Positions 26,826-35,532 of a stretch of DNA of 64,000 bases are shown here, piece by piece. Both the position numbers and the translations under genes were made by a program. Numbering within the stretch: the first letter of the stretch is position 1; the number at the start of each line of letters is the position of its first letter. The notes beneath the pieces are model-generated. The model searched no databases. It saw only the letters and a program-made list of their open reading frames with translations, and was not told the DNA's origin. The stretch comes from Clostridiales bacterium UBA1738 (GTDB lineage Bacteria > Bacillota > Clostridia > UBA1381), in assembly GCA_002315735.1 (NCBI GenBank), contig DCIA01000005.1:62001-126000 (forward strand), written 5' to 3'.

Positions 26826-27545
26826 TTATCTATTTCCATCTTTTGTAACAAGTGTTCCTATCTTTTCGCCGCTAACTGCTTTAATAATATTTTCAGGCTT
26901 ATCAAGACCGAATACTAAAATCGGCATATTATTGTCACGACACATTGACGCAGCAGTTGAGTCCATAACACCAAGTTCTTTTGATAAGATATCGCTAAAT
27001 GATAGTGCATCAAACTTTTTAGCATTTGGATTTATGTTAGGGTCGCTGTCATAAACGGCATCAACTTTTTTTGCTAAAAGAATTACTTCACTATCAGTTT
27101 CGATTGCACGAAGTGCAGCTGCTGTATCTGTTGACATAAACGGATTTCCTGTTCCGCCACCAAAAATTACAACTCTGCCCTTTTCCAAATGGCGAATTGC
27201 ACGAAGTCTTATATAAGGTTCTGCAATTTGTCGCATTTCAATAGCAGTTTCAACTCTTGTTATTACTCCGCAATTTTCAAGTTCGGAGCAAAGTCCCAAT
27301 GCATTTATGCAAGTAGCAAGCATTCCCATATGGTCAGCCCTTGTTCTGTCCATACTTCCACCACTTCTGCCACGCCAAATATTTCCACCGCCAACAACGA
27401 TTGAAACTTGAACACCAAGGTCTGTAACCTTTTTGATATTTTCACAAATTTCATGCATCGTGTCCGGATTTAGTCCAAAACCTTTGTCGCCTGCCAGGGC
27501 TTCTCCACTGATTTTAAGTAGTACTCTTTTATATTTAGTATTCAT
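26826..27545 (-). CDS. pyrH: Uridylate kinase
   Basis: A 239-residue hexameric UMP kinase of the amino-acid-kinase fold, making UDP for nucleic acids and cell-wall precursors. It shows LLKISGEALAGDKGFG (about 8-23), VVGGGNIWRG, RADHMGMLATCINAL and VIFGGGTGNPFMSTDTAAALRA. It is first in the long operon running to the M24 peptidase and has its own promoter and a GGGGGA ribosome-binding site. Confidence 0.97.
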   Translation of the reverse strand: MNTKYKRVLLKISGEALAGDKGFGLNPDTMHEICENIKKVTDLGVQVSIVVGGGNIWRGRSGGSMDRTRADHMGMLATCINALGLCSELENCGVITRVETAIEMRQIAEPYIRLRAIRHLEKGRVVIFGGGTGNPFMSTDTAAALRAIETDSEVILLAKKVDAVYDSDPNINPNAKKFDALSFSDILSKELGVMDSTAASMCRDNNMPILVFGLDKPENIIKAVSGEKIGTLVTKDGNR

Positions 27546-27573
27546 TTTTATCCCCCGTAGATTATTTTATCTT

Positions 27574-27602
27574 ATTATAACATTATTTTCCATTACTTGC
27601 AA
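27574..27602 (-). promoter_or_regulatory. Sigma-A promoter for the pyrH operon
   Basis: On the minus strand TTGCAA (27597-27602), a 17-base spacer and TATAAT (27574-27579) lie about 30 bases ahead of pyrH. Confidence 0.72.
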
Positions 27603-27614
27603 TATTTTTATGTA

Positions 27615-28892
27615 CTATATTTCTATTTTTAGACCACCGAAAGGTCTTACCGATAATATATGGCACATTCCTTTTCCAAAAGTGTTTTCAATTCTATTTT
27701 TAAATTCATCTAACAAGTCAAATGGCACAAATGCTTGAATAGTCCCTGCAAATCCGCCGCCGTGAACTCTAAATGCTCCTCTTCTTCCCAAAACATCATC
27801 GCAAATACAAAGGGCTAAACTAACCGCTTGCATTGTGGGTTCTGATGAAGCATAAACATTTTGTAAATACATATATGATGACCTTCCCGATTCATTTACA
27901 AGTGCTAAAAATTCTTCAAAATCATCATTTCTTAAAGCTTCTGCTTCTTTTTTTGCTCTTTCAGTTTCGTTAAAATAATGCATTGCACGAAGTATTGCTC
28001 TGTCATTTTTTACTTCTTTTCTAACATTTTTGATTTCCTTTATAAACTCATCTTTTGAAACATCGTTCAAAAATTCTTTTCCAAAATAGTTTGCAACTTT
28101 TTTCATTTCAACAGTAATTGCAGCATATTCGTGTGTTAAGTTTGCGTGGTCTGCACCCGTATCAATGATACAAAGTGCATGATTTGTTTTTGAAAAATCA
28201 AATTCCACCTTATTTACAATAGGTTTTTCGTTATCTGCAAAATCTATTGAAACCATTGCTCCAACACTGCACGCAGTTTGGTCTAATAGTCCACAAGGCT
28301 TTCCGAAATATACATTTTCAGCATATTGCCCTATTTGTGCAAGTTTAACTGCCGAGATTTCATTATTTGCAAATAGTGCATTTAAAATAGTTCCAACTAA
28401 TATTTCAAATGCCGCAGACGAACTCATACCCGAGCCTTTTAAAACATTTGATGTAGTGTAAGCATCAAAGCCCTTAACTTCATATCCCATTTCTACAAAC
28501 TTCGCAATTACGCCTCTTATAAGTCCGCTTGCTCTGCCGTATTCTGTTTCTGACGCTTCAAGTTCGTTTAGTTTTATTTGGTCCATCGGATATCCTTCCG
28601 ATTTTATACAAACTTCATTTGTTCCGTTTAGTCTTACAGCACCTATAACGTCAAGATTTAAACTACCTGCAAGGACTGCTCCGTGTTGGTGGTCTGTATG
28701 ATTTCCACCTATTTCGGTTCTTCCCGGAGCCGAAAATAAATGAATATTATCATCCTTTTTAAATGTTTCATAAAATCCGTCTAAAAGTTTTGAAAACCTT
28801 TCCTCATAAATTTTCTTCTCATTATCATCTATACAATATAGTGATCTATAATCAATTTTGTTTAGATTTTCTTTAATTTCTTTAATATTCAT
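27615..28892 (-). CDS. galK: Galactokinase (GHMP family)
   Basis: A 425-residue sugar kinase, probably phosphorylating galactose in the Leloir pathway. The substrate motif is GRTEIGGNHTDHQHG (57-71) with R58, the ATP loop is KGSGMSSSAA (152-161), and the catalytic base is D204 in LLDQTACSVG. Compared with the usual G-E-H-T-D-Y, residue 64 is Asn instead of Glu, and the protein is about 30 residues longer than typical GalK. No galT, galE or regulator is adjacent. It overlaps folD by four bases. Another GHMP sugar kinase is a lesser possibility. Confidence 0.85.
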   Translation of the reverse strand: MNIKEIKENLNKIDYRSLYCIDDNEKKIYEERFSKLLDGFYETFKKDDNIHLFSAPGRTEIGGNHTDHQHGAVLAGSLNLDVIGAVRLNGTNEVCIKSEGYPMDQIKLNELEASETEYGRASGLIRGVIAKFVEMGYEVKGFDAYTTSNVLKGSGMSSSAAFEILVGTILNALFANNEISAVKLAQIGQYAENVYFGKPCGLLDQTACSVGAMVSIDFADNEKPIVNKVEFDFSKTNHALCIIDTGADHANLTHEYAAITVEMKKVANYFGKEFLNDVSKDEFIKEIKNVRKEVKNDRAILRAMHYFNETERAKKEAEALRNDDFEEFLALVNESGRSSYMYLQNVYASSEPTMQAVSLALCICDDVLGRRGAFRVHGGGFAGTIQAFVPFDLLDEFKNRIENTFGKGMCHILSVRPFGGLKIEI

Positions 28893-29752
28893 CTATTTAC
28901 TCCTTTTTTTGCATTTATTTCAGCTGCTTTTAATGTATTTTTCATAAGCATTGCAATAGTCATAGGACCAACGCCACCCGGAACAGGGGTTATTGCACCT
29001 GCCACCTTTTCTGCCGTTTCAAATTCAACATCGCCGACTAGTTTTTTATCCGGCATTCTGTTTATCCCGACATCAATTACAACAGCACCGGGTTTTATCA
29101 TATCACCCGTTACAAAATTTGGTATGCCGACTGCCACCACCAAAATATCTGCTTTTTTTGTAACCTCTTTAAGTTCTTTTGTTTTCGAGTGACAAATTGT
29201 AACTGTACCATTTTGATGTAGCAAAAGCATTGCCATAGGTTTTCCTACTATATTGCTTCTTCCCACAACAACACAGTTTGCTCCTGTAATGTCAATGTCA
29301 CTTTCTTTAATCAGTTCCATTATTCCGGCAGGAGTACACGGCACAAAGTCATAGTTTCCCGTCATAATTTTGCCTACATTTACAGGATGGAATGCATCAA
29401 CGTCCTTTTTAGGATTGATACTGTTTATAATCTTTTTTTCGTCAATATGCTTTGGAAGAGGAAGTTGAACTAAAATTCCTGAAATTGAGTCTTTTTTGTT
29501 TAATTCATCTATCAAATCAAGGATTTCGTCTTCGGTTACATCACTTGAGAAAGTATATTCTTCCGAATAGATACCGATTTCTTCGCAAGCCTTTTTCTTG
29601 TTATTAACATAAACTCGGCTGGCAGGGTCATCTCCCGCCAAAATAACTGCAAGACCGGGGAAAATATTATTCTTTTTTAGAATTTCTGTCTGCTCTTTTA
29701 GTTCAGATTTAATTCTACCGGACACTTCTTTTCCGCTTAATATCTTTGACAT
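28889..29752 (-). CDS. folD: Bifunctional methylene-THF dehydrogenase/methenyl-THF cyclohydrolase
   Basis: A 287-residue enzyme interconverting one-carbon tetrahydrofolates with NADP. Catalytic Y48 and K52 lie in SRVYVNNKKKACEEIG, followed by GILVQLPLPKHID, DAFHPVNVGK, VVVGRSNIVGKPMA and TPVPGGVGPMT. It starts two bases after the ftsK stop and overlaps galK at its end, so the three genes are cotranscribed. With glyA elsewhere in the window it serves one-carbon metabolism. Confidence 0.97.
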   Translation of the reverse strand: MSKILSGKEVSGRIKSELKEQTEILKKNNIFPGLAVILAGDDPASRVYVNNKKKACEEIGIYSEEYTFSSDVTEDEILDLIDELNKKDSISGILVQLPLPKHIDEKKIINSINPKKDVDAFHPVNVGKIMTGNYDFVPCTPAGIMELIKESDIDITGANCVVVGRSNIVGKPMAMLLLHQNGTVTICHSKTKELKEVTKKADILVVAVGIPNFVTGDMIKPGAVVIDVGINRMPDKKLVGDVEFETAEKVAGAITPVPGGVGPMTIAMLMKNTLKAAEINAKKGVNR

Positions 29753-29754
29753 AA

Positions 29755-32238
29755 TTATTCCTCAATTTCCTCAACTTCCTCAATCTCTGCTTGTTCATAT
29801 TCATCATAGTCTTCTTCGCCTTCTACATTGTCTTGCATAAGACCTTTAATTCTGTTAAGATAGACATCTCTTGGCTTTGAGCCGTTTGGACCACTAATCA
29901 AACCTCGTGTTTCCATTTGGTCTATAATTCTTCCTGCCCTTGCATAGCCAACCTTCATTTTTCTTTGTATCATAGCAGTTGAGATTTGTCCGAGTTCTGC
30001 AGCAAGTTCTATTGCTTGCGGCAAAAGTTCATCTGCATCTTCCGACTCATCTTCGTCGGTAACACCGTTTTCACCGCTTGCCATTCTTTCGATATGCTCT
30101 GCAAGGTCATTTGCGTAATTCGTTTCTTCTGTATTTTCCTTAACAAATGCTACCACATTTTCAATTTCTTCATCTGAAATAAATGCGCCTTGTACACGAA
30201 CAGGAGTAGCCATTCCGGTTGGGTGATACAGCATATCGCCTTTTCCTAAAAGTTTTTCCGCCCCCACTTTGTCAAGAATTGTTCTGGAATCAGTACCACT
30301 TGAAACTGCAAACGCAATTCTACTTGGCACATTTGCTTTAATAAGACCCGTTATAACATCAACTGACGGACGCTGTGTTGCAATAATCAGATAAATACCC
30401 GCTGCTCTTGCAAGTTGGGCAAGTCTGCAAATATAGTCTTCAACTTCCTTTGCAGCGACCATCATCAAGTCTGCAAGTTCGTCTATAATAATTACAATTT
30501 GCGGCATTTTTTCGCCATTTTCTTTTTCGATATGGTCATTATAGCCTTTTATATTTCTCGTTCCCGTATCGGCAAAGAGTTGATATCGTCTCATCATTTC
30601 TCCAACTGCCCAATTTAGCGCTCCTGCCGCTTTTTTAGGGTCAGTCACAACAGGAATTAAAAGATGCGGAATACCATTATATACACCAAGTTCCACAACT
30701 TTAGGGTCAACCATAATAAGTTTTACTTCATCAGGTTTTGCGTTATATAAAATACTTGCGATAATAGTGTTAAGACACACGGATTTACCTGAGCCTGTTG
30801 CACCTGCTATCAAAACGTGTGGGAATTTTGAAATATCTCCGATAACAACATTACCGCCAATATCTTTACCAAACGCTACTGCAAGTTTTGATTTTGCGTT
30901 TTTAAAGTTATCACTTTCAATGAGTTCTCTTACCGATACGGTACCGATTGTATTATTTGGAATTTCAATACCAACTGCCGCTTTTCCCGGAACTGCCGCA
31001 ACCAAAACTGTCGGAACTGCAAGATTAAGCGCAATATCTTCCGAAAGATTTGTTATCTTTGAAAGTTTGATTCCGGTTGACGGCTGAATTTCATATCTTG
31101 TAACCGTTGGGCCTTGTGTTACCTGTAAAAGTTTTGCTTCCACTCCGAAATCTTTTAAAACCTGCATAAGTTTGCTTGCAGTTTCATACATTTCTCTTCG
31201 TTTGTCCTGTGATGTTGCCGTTACTTCCTTTAACAAAGAAACCGGTGGAAATTTATAGTTTTCAAATGGTTTTTCTATTCCCTTTTCTATCTCTGTCTTA
31301 ACTTCTGCTTTTTCTTCGTCTGTTGTCGTTTCTGCCTTTTTAGGTTTTTCTTTTGTCTTCTTCTTTTGTTCTTCTATTAATTCCTTCACACCCTCTGTTT
31401 GTGGAAGTTGTGATGCAATTTTTTCAAGATAGTCTAAATCGATTTCTTCTTTTTCTTCCTTTTGTGGCTTTGTAACTACATTTTCTGCATCAATTTCCTT
31501 TTCTGCTTTTTGTGGCACAATTTTGGAAATTATCGGCTTTTTAACTTTAACAGAAGTATCGCCTTGCGGCACTTCTTCCCCTTCCTCATCTTCTTCCTCT
31601 TCATCTCTTGCAAAGATTTCTTTTAAATCTGCAAAGGAAATATTAAATATCCTGCAAAGAATAAACACAAATGTCATTAGTACAATGACAAGTGCGGCTG
31701 TTTTGCCGATAAGTTTTGAAAGGGCTATTGCAATAAGTCCACCTAAAAGTCCGCCACCTTGTCCATCTATGCCATATTGCCATAGGTCTAAAATTGCCGG
31801 GTAATCCCACCTATAAAACAGCATAATAAGACTTCCGATCAGTATAAGTTCTATGATTGAAAATACTATCTTTTTTGTTAAATGATTAGTCCTTTTTACG
31901 CTAAATGTATATGCTCCTATGCAAGCTATTATAATTGGTAATATGTACGCACTTTTTGAAAACAGTCCTAAAAAACAGTGTTTTAAAGGTGCTCCGACAA
32001 TACCTATTTTATCTTCTGCTGAATATAATAAAATTCCAAGCAGAATTGCAGCGCACATAACAAATACGCCCGCCCAAACATATGATATAGGCTTTCTCTC
32101 CTTTATCATTTCTTCTTGTGCTGTTTTTTTTGGTTTACTTGTTAGTTTCTTTTTTGAAACAGTAGTTTTTTTCGAAGTCGATTTTGAACTTTTAGTTGTT
32201 GTCGGCTTCTTTTTCGTAGGTTGTACGGTTTTTGCCAT
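29755..32238 (-). CDS. ftsK: DNA translocase FtsK/SpoIIIE
   Basis: An 827-residue septal DNA pump. The first 35 residues are Lys/Thr-rich. Four membrane helices follow (about 50-200), then an acidic low-complexity linker (about 210-320). The motor domain carries Walker A GATGSGKSV near 480 and Walker B VIIIDELADLM near 585, and the C-terminal winged-helix gamma domain (about 735-795) contains ISTAMIQRKMKVGYARAGRIID. The last 20 residues are very acidic. In spore formers this single protein acts in division and in moving the chromosome into the forespore. It begins the ftsK-folD-galK operon. Confidence 0.95.
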   Translation of the reverse strand: MAKTVQPTKKKPTTTKSSKSTSKKTTVSKKKLTSKPKKTAQEEMIKERKPISYVWAGVFVMCAAILLGILLYSAEDKIGIVGAPLKHCFLGLFSKSAYILPIIIACIGAYTFSVKRTNHLTKKIVFSIIELILIGSLIMLFYRWDYPAILDLWQYGIDGQGGGLLGGLIAIALSKLIGKTAALVIVLMTFVFILCRIFNISFADLKEIFARDEEEEDEEGEEVPQGDTSVKVKKPIISKIVPQKAEKEIDAENVVTKPQKEEKEEIDLDYLEKIASQLPQTEGVKELIEEQKKKTKEKPKKAETTTDEEKAEVKTEIEKGIEKPFENYKFPPVSLLKEVTATSQDKRREMYETASKLMQVLKDFGVEAKLLQVTQGPTVTRYEIQPSTGIKLSKITNLSEDIALNLAVPTVLVAAVPGKAAVGIEIPNNTIGTVSVRELIESDNFKNAKSKLAVAFGKDIGGNVVIGDISKFPHVLIAGATGSGKSVCLNTIIASILYNAKPDEVKLIMVDPKVVELGVYNGIPHLLIPVVTDPKKAAGALNWAVGEMMRRYQLFADTGTRNIKGYNDHIEKENGEKMPQIVIIIDELADLMMVAAKEVEDYICRLAQLARAAGIYLIIATQRPSVDVITGLIKANVPSRIAFAVSSGTDSRTILDKVGAEKLLGKGDMLYHPTGMATPVRVQGAFISDEEIENVVAFVKENTEETNYANDLAEHIERMASGENGVTDEDESEDADELLPQAIELAAELGQISTAMIQRKMKVGYARAGRIIDQMETRGLISGPNGSKPRDVYLNRIKGLMQDNVEGEEDYDEYEQAEIEEVEEIEE

Positions 32239-32304
32239 TTATATCGTCCTTTCGGTATTTTTTATATAAATAATAGTTATAATTATCCATTATACTTCTA
32301 TTAT

Positions 32305-32334
32305 ATTATAGCATAAACACCATTAAAAAGTCTA
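32305..32334 (-). promoter_or_regulatory. Possible sigma-A promoter for ftsK
   Basis: On the minus strand TAGACT (32329-32334), an 18-base spacer and TATAAT (32305-32310). The -35 is a weak match. Confidence 0.45.
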
Positions 32335-32388
32335 TATTTTTCACATAAAAAAATAATATTTTTTTACCAATTATTTTTCAAAATACTA

Positions 32389-32417
32389 TTGAAGATTTAC
32401 AAAAAATCTGTTAAAAT
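32389..32417 (+). promoter_or_regulatory. Sigma-A promoter for walRK
   Basis: TTGAAG, a 17-base spacer and TAAAAT lie about 50 bases before walR. A further TATAAT at 32441 lacks a partner -35. Confidence 0.55.
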
Positions 32418-32470
32418 AGTAAGGACTATTATTATATTCATATAATACTTTACCGAAAGGATAAACTATC

Positions 32471-33172
32471 ATGGATGAAAGATGTGTATTAATTGTTGAA
32501 GACGAACAAGCAATAATTGACATTTTAAAATTTAATTTCACAAAAGAAGGCTACAAAGTATTAACTGCCATGGACGGAGAATCAGGCTTAAATCTTGCAC
32601 TTTCGGAAAATCCTGACCTTATTCTTCTTGATGTTATGCTTCCTAAAATGGACGGTTTTGAAGTCTGCAAAAAGGTTCGTGAAAAATCTTCTGTTCCGAT
32701 TATTATGTTAACTGCTCGTGAGGAAGAAGTTGACAAGGTTTTAGGGCTTGAACTTGGTGCTGACGATTATATGACAAAGCCTTTTTCCATTCGTGAGTTA
32801 ACCGCAAGAGTTAAAGCAAATCTTCGTCGTATGTCAATAGACAAAGAACAGTCAGCCGGTGGAAATCAAGAAACAATCACATCGGGTGATTTGGTTATTA
32901 ATCTTGAACGCTATGAAGTTCAAAAAAGAGGTACGGTCATTGATATTACTCTCCGTGAATTTGAACTTTTAAAATTCTTGGCAAAGCAACCTGAAAAGAT
33001 TTTTTCAAGAGAAAATCTTTTGGAAAATGTTTGGGGCTATGAATATTACGGAGATGTTAGAACTGTTGATGTTACAGTAAGAAGGCTTCGTGAAAAAATC
33101 GAAGATGACCCCGGTATGCCAAGATATATCATTACAAAGCGTGGCGTGGGCTATTATTTTAATAAGGCGTGA
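32471..33172 (+). CDS. walR: Response regulator WalR (OmpR/PhoB type)
   Basis: A 233-residue DNA-binding response regulator. The receiver domain has E10/D11, phosphoacceptor D54 (LILLDVMLP) and K104 in the TKPFS loop. The C-terminal winged helix (about 135-230) contains LTLREFELLK-like sequence (ITLREFELLKFL), ENVWGYEYYGDVRTVDVTVRRLREKIE and ITKRGVGYYF. Assignment to WalR rests on the adjacent WalK-like kinase and the YycH/YycI genes. WalR in low-GC Gram-positives controls autolysins and wall turnover. Confidence 0.9.
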   Translation: MDERCVLIVEDEQAIIDILKFNFTKEGYKVLTAMDGESGLNLALSENPDLILLDVMLPKMDGFEVCKKVREKSSVPIIMLTAREEEVDKVLGLELGADDYMTKPFSIRELTARVKANLRRMSIDKEQSAGGNQETITSGDLVINLERYEVQKRGTVIDITLREFELLKFLAKQPEKIFSRENLLENVWGYEYYGDVRTVDVTVRRLREKIEDDPGMPRYIITKRGVGYYFNKA

Positions 33173-33177
33173 GATTG

Positions 33178-34932
33178 ATGTTTAAGAACATTCAAACAAA
33201 AATCGTTGCAATATTTGTACTTGTTATTTTATCGGTAGTTTCTGTTATCGGTACATTTCTAACCACAAATATTGTAAAACTATATAATGATGAGTTTTCC
33301 ACAATGATGGAACAAGTTTTCACTTCCGACCTAATTGCTGAGCTTGAAAAATCTGCATCTTCTGTCGGTTCAAACGGTCTTTGGGATATTGTAAGCTCTT
33401 ACATAGGCCCTTTGGGAATTGACACTTACAGATTTTACAGCATCTTAGATGCCAAAACCGGAAAAGTATTAAAAACCTCCGATGAAAACAAAAGTGCAAA
33501 TTTAGAAAAGAGTAATAATATTATTCTTGCTATGTCCGGAAAACAAGGAAATATCATTAATACCGAAAAAAGTTATATGGACTATGCTGTCCCGATAAAT
33601 AAAGACGGTAGTCTTTCCTATATTGTCTATGTAAAAGACACAAAAAACGAAATAAACTCAATCACAAGAAATGTACTGTTTATTATGATTGAAGCTTTGT
33701 TATTTTCTATTTTAATTGCGATTATTTTGGGTCTGTTTTTAAGCAGAACAATAACAAAACCTATAACCGATCTTACAAAAAGTGCTGAACATATAGCATC
33801 AGGAGAATTTGAAGTCGTTGATAATGTAAAATCCGATGACGAAATCGGTATTCTTTCAAATACCTTTAACTATATGTCCTCCACCCTTAAAGATACAATA
33901 GGCGAAGTTAAATCAGAAAAAAATAAGGTCGAAACTATTCTTCAAAATATGACAGATGGTGTCCTAGCCTTTAATTTATCCGGTGATTTAATTCACATAA
34001 ATCCCGAAGCAAAAAAACTAATAGGCAGGAATTTTTATGATGACCTAAAATTTGATGCCTTTTTTAAAGAAATTGATGCGGATATTTCTATCGGGAATAT
34101 CATATATATGCATCATGAAGATAAAATTGAGAGAGAAACGACCATTGGTGGCAGAATTATAAAATTCACTTTTGCCTCTTTTAATATGGAAAACAAAATC
34201 GGCGGTATTTTAGTCGTTGTTCACGATATTACAAGCCAACAAAAACTTGAAAATTCACGAAGAGAATTTGTTGCAAATGTATCTCACGAGCTTCGCACTC
34301 CTCTTACAACTGTAAAATCCTACGCCGAAACACTTATGGATATGCCGATTGACGATAAGGATATGCAAAATAAATTCCTTGGCACAATAGCAAACGAGGC
34401 TGACAGAATGACAAGAATTGTTAAGGATTTGCTTACTCTATCAAGTCTTGACGAAGGTCAATATCAGATAAAACCATTTGAAAGAATCAATCTTTCCGAA
34501 TTTATCACAGATATTGTAGAAAGAATGTTTTTCACTGCAAAACAAAAGCACCAAAGTCTAACTTGCAGTGCATCGAATAAACCTGTATTTGTTATGACTG
34601 ACAAAGACAAATTAGAACAAGTCGTAATAAATATTATTTCTAATGCTATAAAATACACTCATGAAAACGGTAAAATCGAGGTCAGCATTGATGTTGTTTA
34701 CAAAGACGCTTATATAAAAGTTCGTGATAACGGTATCGGTATCCCTGCTGAAAATTTGCCTCGTATATTCGAAAGATTTTACAGAGTTGATAAGGCTCGT
34801 TCAAGGGATACAGGCGGTACAGGACTTGGTCTTGCCATCGCAAAACAAATTATGACAGAACTTGGCGGCAACATTATAATAAACAGTGTTTATGGCGAGG
34901 GGACAGAAGTTATTTTGTCCGTACCACTATAA
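33178..34932 (+). CDS. walK: Sensor histidine kinase WalK
   Basis: A 584-residue membrane kinase. It has a first membrane helix (about 7-27), an extracytoplasmic domain of about 130 residues, a second helix (about 160-185), HAMP, a PAS-like domain (about 245-350), HisKA with phosphoacceptor H370 in FVANVSHELRTPLT, and a HATPase domain (NIISNAIKYT, DNGIGIP, GGTGLGLAI). The FVANVSHELRTPLTTVKSY stretch is very close to WalK/VicK. A GTG at 33169 overlapping the walR stop is an alternative start, but AAGG spacing favours the ATG at 33178. YycH and YycI, its usual inhibitors, are encoded downstream. Confidence 0.9.
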   Translation: MFKNIQTKIVAIFVLVILSVVSVIGTFLTTNIVKLYNDEFSTMMEQVFTSDLIAELEKSASSVGSNGLWDIVSSYIGPLGIDTYRFYSILDAKTGKVLKTSDENKSANLEKSNNIILAMSGKQGNIINTEKSYMDYAVPINKDGSLSYIVYVKDTKNEINSITRNVLFIMIEALLFSILIAIILGLFLSRTITKPITDLTKSAEHIASGEFEVVDNVKSDDEIGILSNTFNYMSSTLKDTIGEVKSEKNKVETILQNMTDGVLAFNLSGDLIHINPEAKKLIGRNFYDDLKFDAFFKEIDADISIGNIIYMHHEDKIERETTIGGRIIKFTFASFNMENKIGGILVVVHDITSQQKLENSRREFVANVSHELRTPLTTVKSYAETLMDMPIDDKDMQNKFLGTIANEADRMTRIVKDLLTLSSLDEGQYQIKPFERINLSEFITDIVERMFFTAKQKHQSLTCSASNKPVFVMTDKDKLEQVVINIISNAIKYTHENGKIEVSIDVVYKDAYIKVRDNGIGIPAENLPRIFERFYRVDKARSRDTGGTGLGLAIAKQIMTELGGNIIINSVYGEGTEVILSVPL

Positions 34933-34960
34933 TTGTTATCCCATTTTAAAGTTAGTGTAA

Positions 34961-34988
34961 TTGTTTTGTAATATATTTATGTTATACT
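34961..34988 (+). promoter_or_regulatory. Possible promoter between walK and the secreted-protein gene
   Basis: TTGTTT, a 16-base spacer and TATACT lie 83 bases ahead of the ATG at 35071. The -35 is weak, but the 138-base gap suggests separate control. Confidence 0.45.
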
Positions 34989-35070
34989 ATTAGAACAAAG
35001 TAAAGTTTATCGTGTGGGTTTGTCACTATTTGGCATAAAAAATCCACAAATTTTTGAAAGGATGTTTATA

Positions 35071-35523
35071 ATGAAGAAAAAACTATTATCCCTACTTTTA
35101 GCATTAACTGTTGTTTTTTCAATAAGCACAGTATCATTTGCAGCTTATGAAACTTCAATTCCGTTATCGGCTCAGGGAAATTCTTCAAATTTAATATACA
35201 TAAAAAGACCGCAGTCACTTTCCGGTTCAACTTCGGATAAGACTTATACAATCTCTGCAATCGGAACACAAAACACAAAAATAAGAGTGTATAAACAAAC
35301 CAATGGTGATTCTTGCAGCCTTGTAAAATCTGAAAAACAGATTGGTGCAAGTGGGCTTTTCAGCACTGTTGTTGATTTATCTTCAAGCAATAACACTTTT
35401 GTTATTTATGCTGAAAACGGCACAAATAACCAAGTTGTTAAGATTCAAATTTCAAAGGTTAAGAAAAGTACAGTAGATAAATTAAAAAGTGTAACTGTAA
35501 ATGTTTTAAACTTCCTAAAATAG
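35071..35523 (+). CDS. Small secreted protein inside the wal cluster, function unknown
   Basis: A 151-residue exported protein of no recognised family. It has a clear Sec signal peptide (MKKKLLSLLLALTVVFS, cleavage expected after SVSFA, about residue 24). The mature part of about 127 residues is rich in Ser, Thr and Asn with alternating hydrophobic residues, suggesting a beta-sandwich or Ig-like fold. It ends in a basic, possibly helical tail (KKSTVDKLKSVTVNVLNFLK). It contains one cysteine. The ATG at 35071 is preceded by GAAAGGA; an ATG three codons earlier is too close to it. It sits between walK and yycH, a place usually without a gene, nine bases before yycH. Confidence 0.85.
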   Translation: MKKKLLSLLLALTVVFSISTVSFAAYETSIPLSAQGNSSNLIYIKRPQSLSGSTSDKTYTISAIGTQNTKIRVYKQTNGDSCSLVKSEKQIGASGLFSTVVDLSSSNNTFVIYAENGTNNQVVKIQISKVKKSTVDKLKSVTVNVLNFLK

Positions 35524-35532
35524 AGGTTAGCC

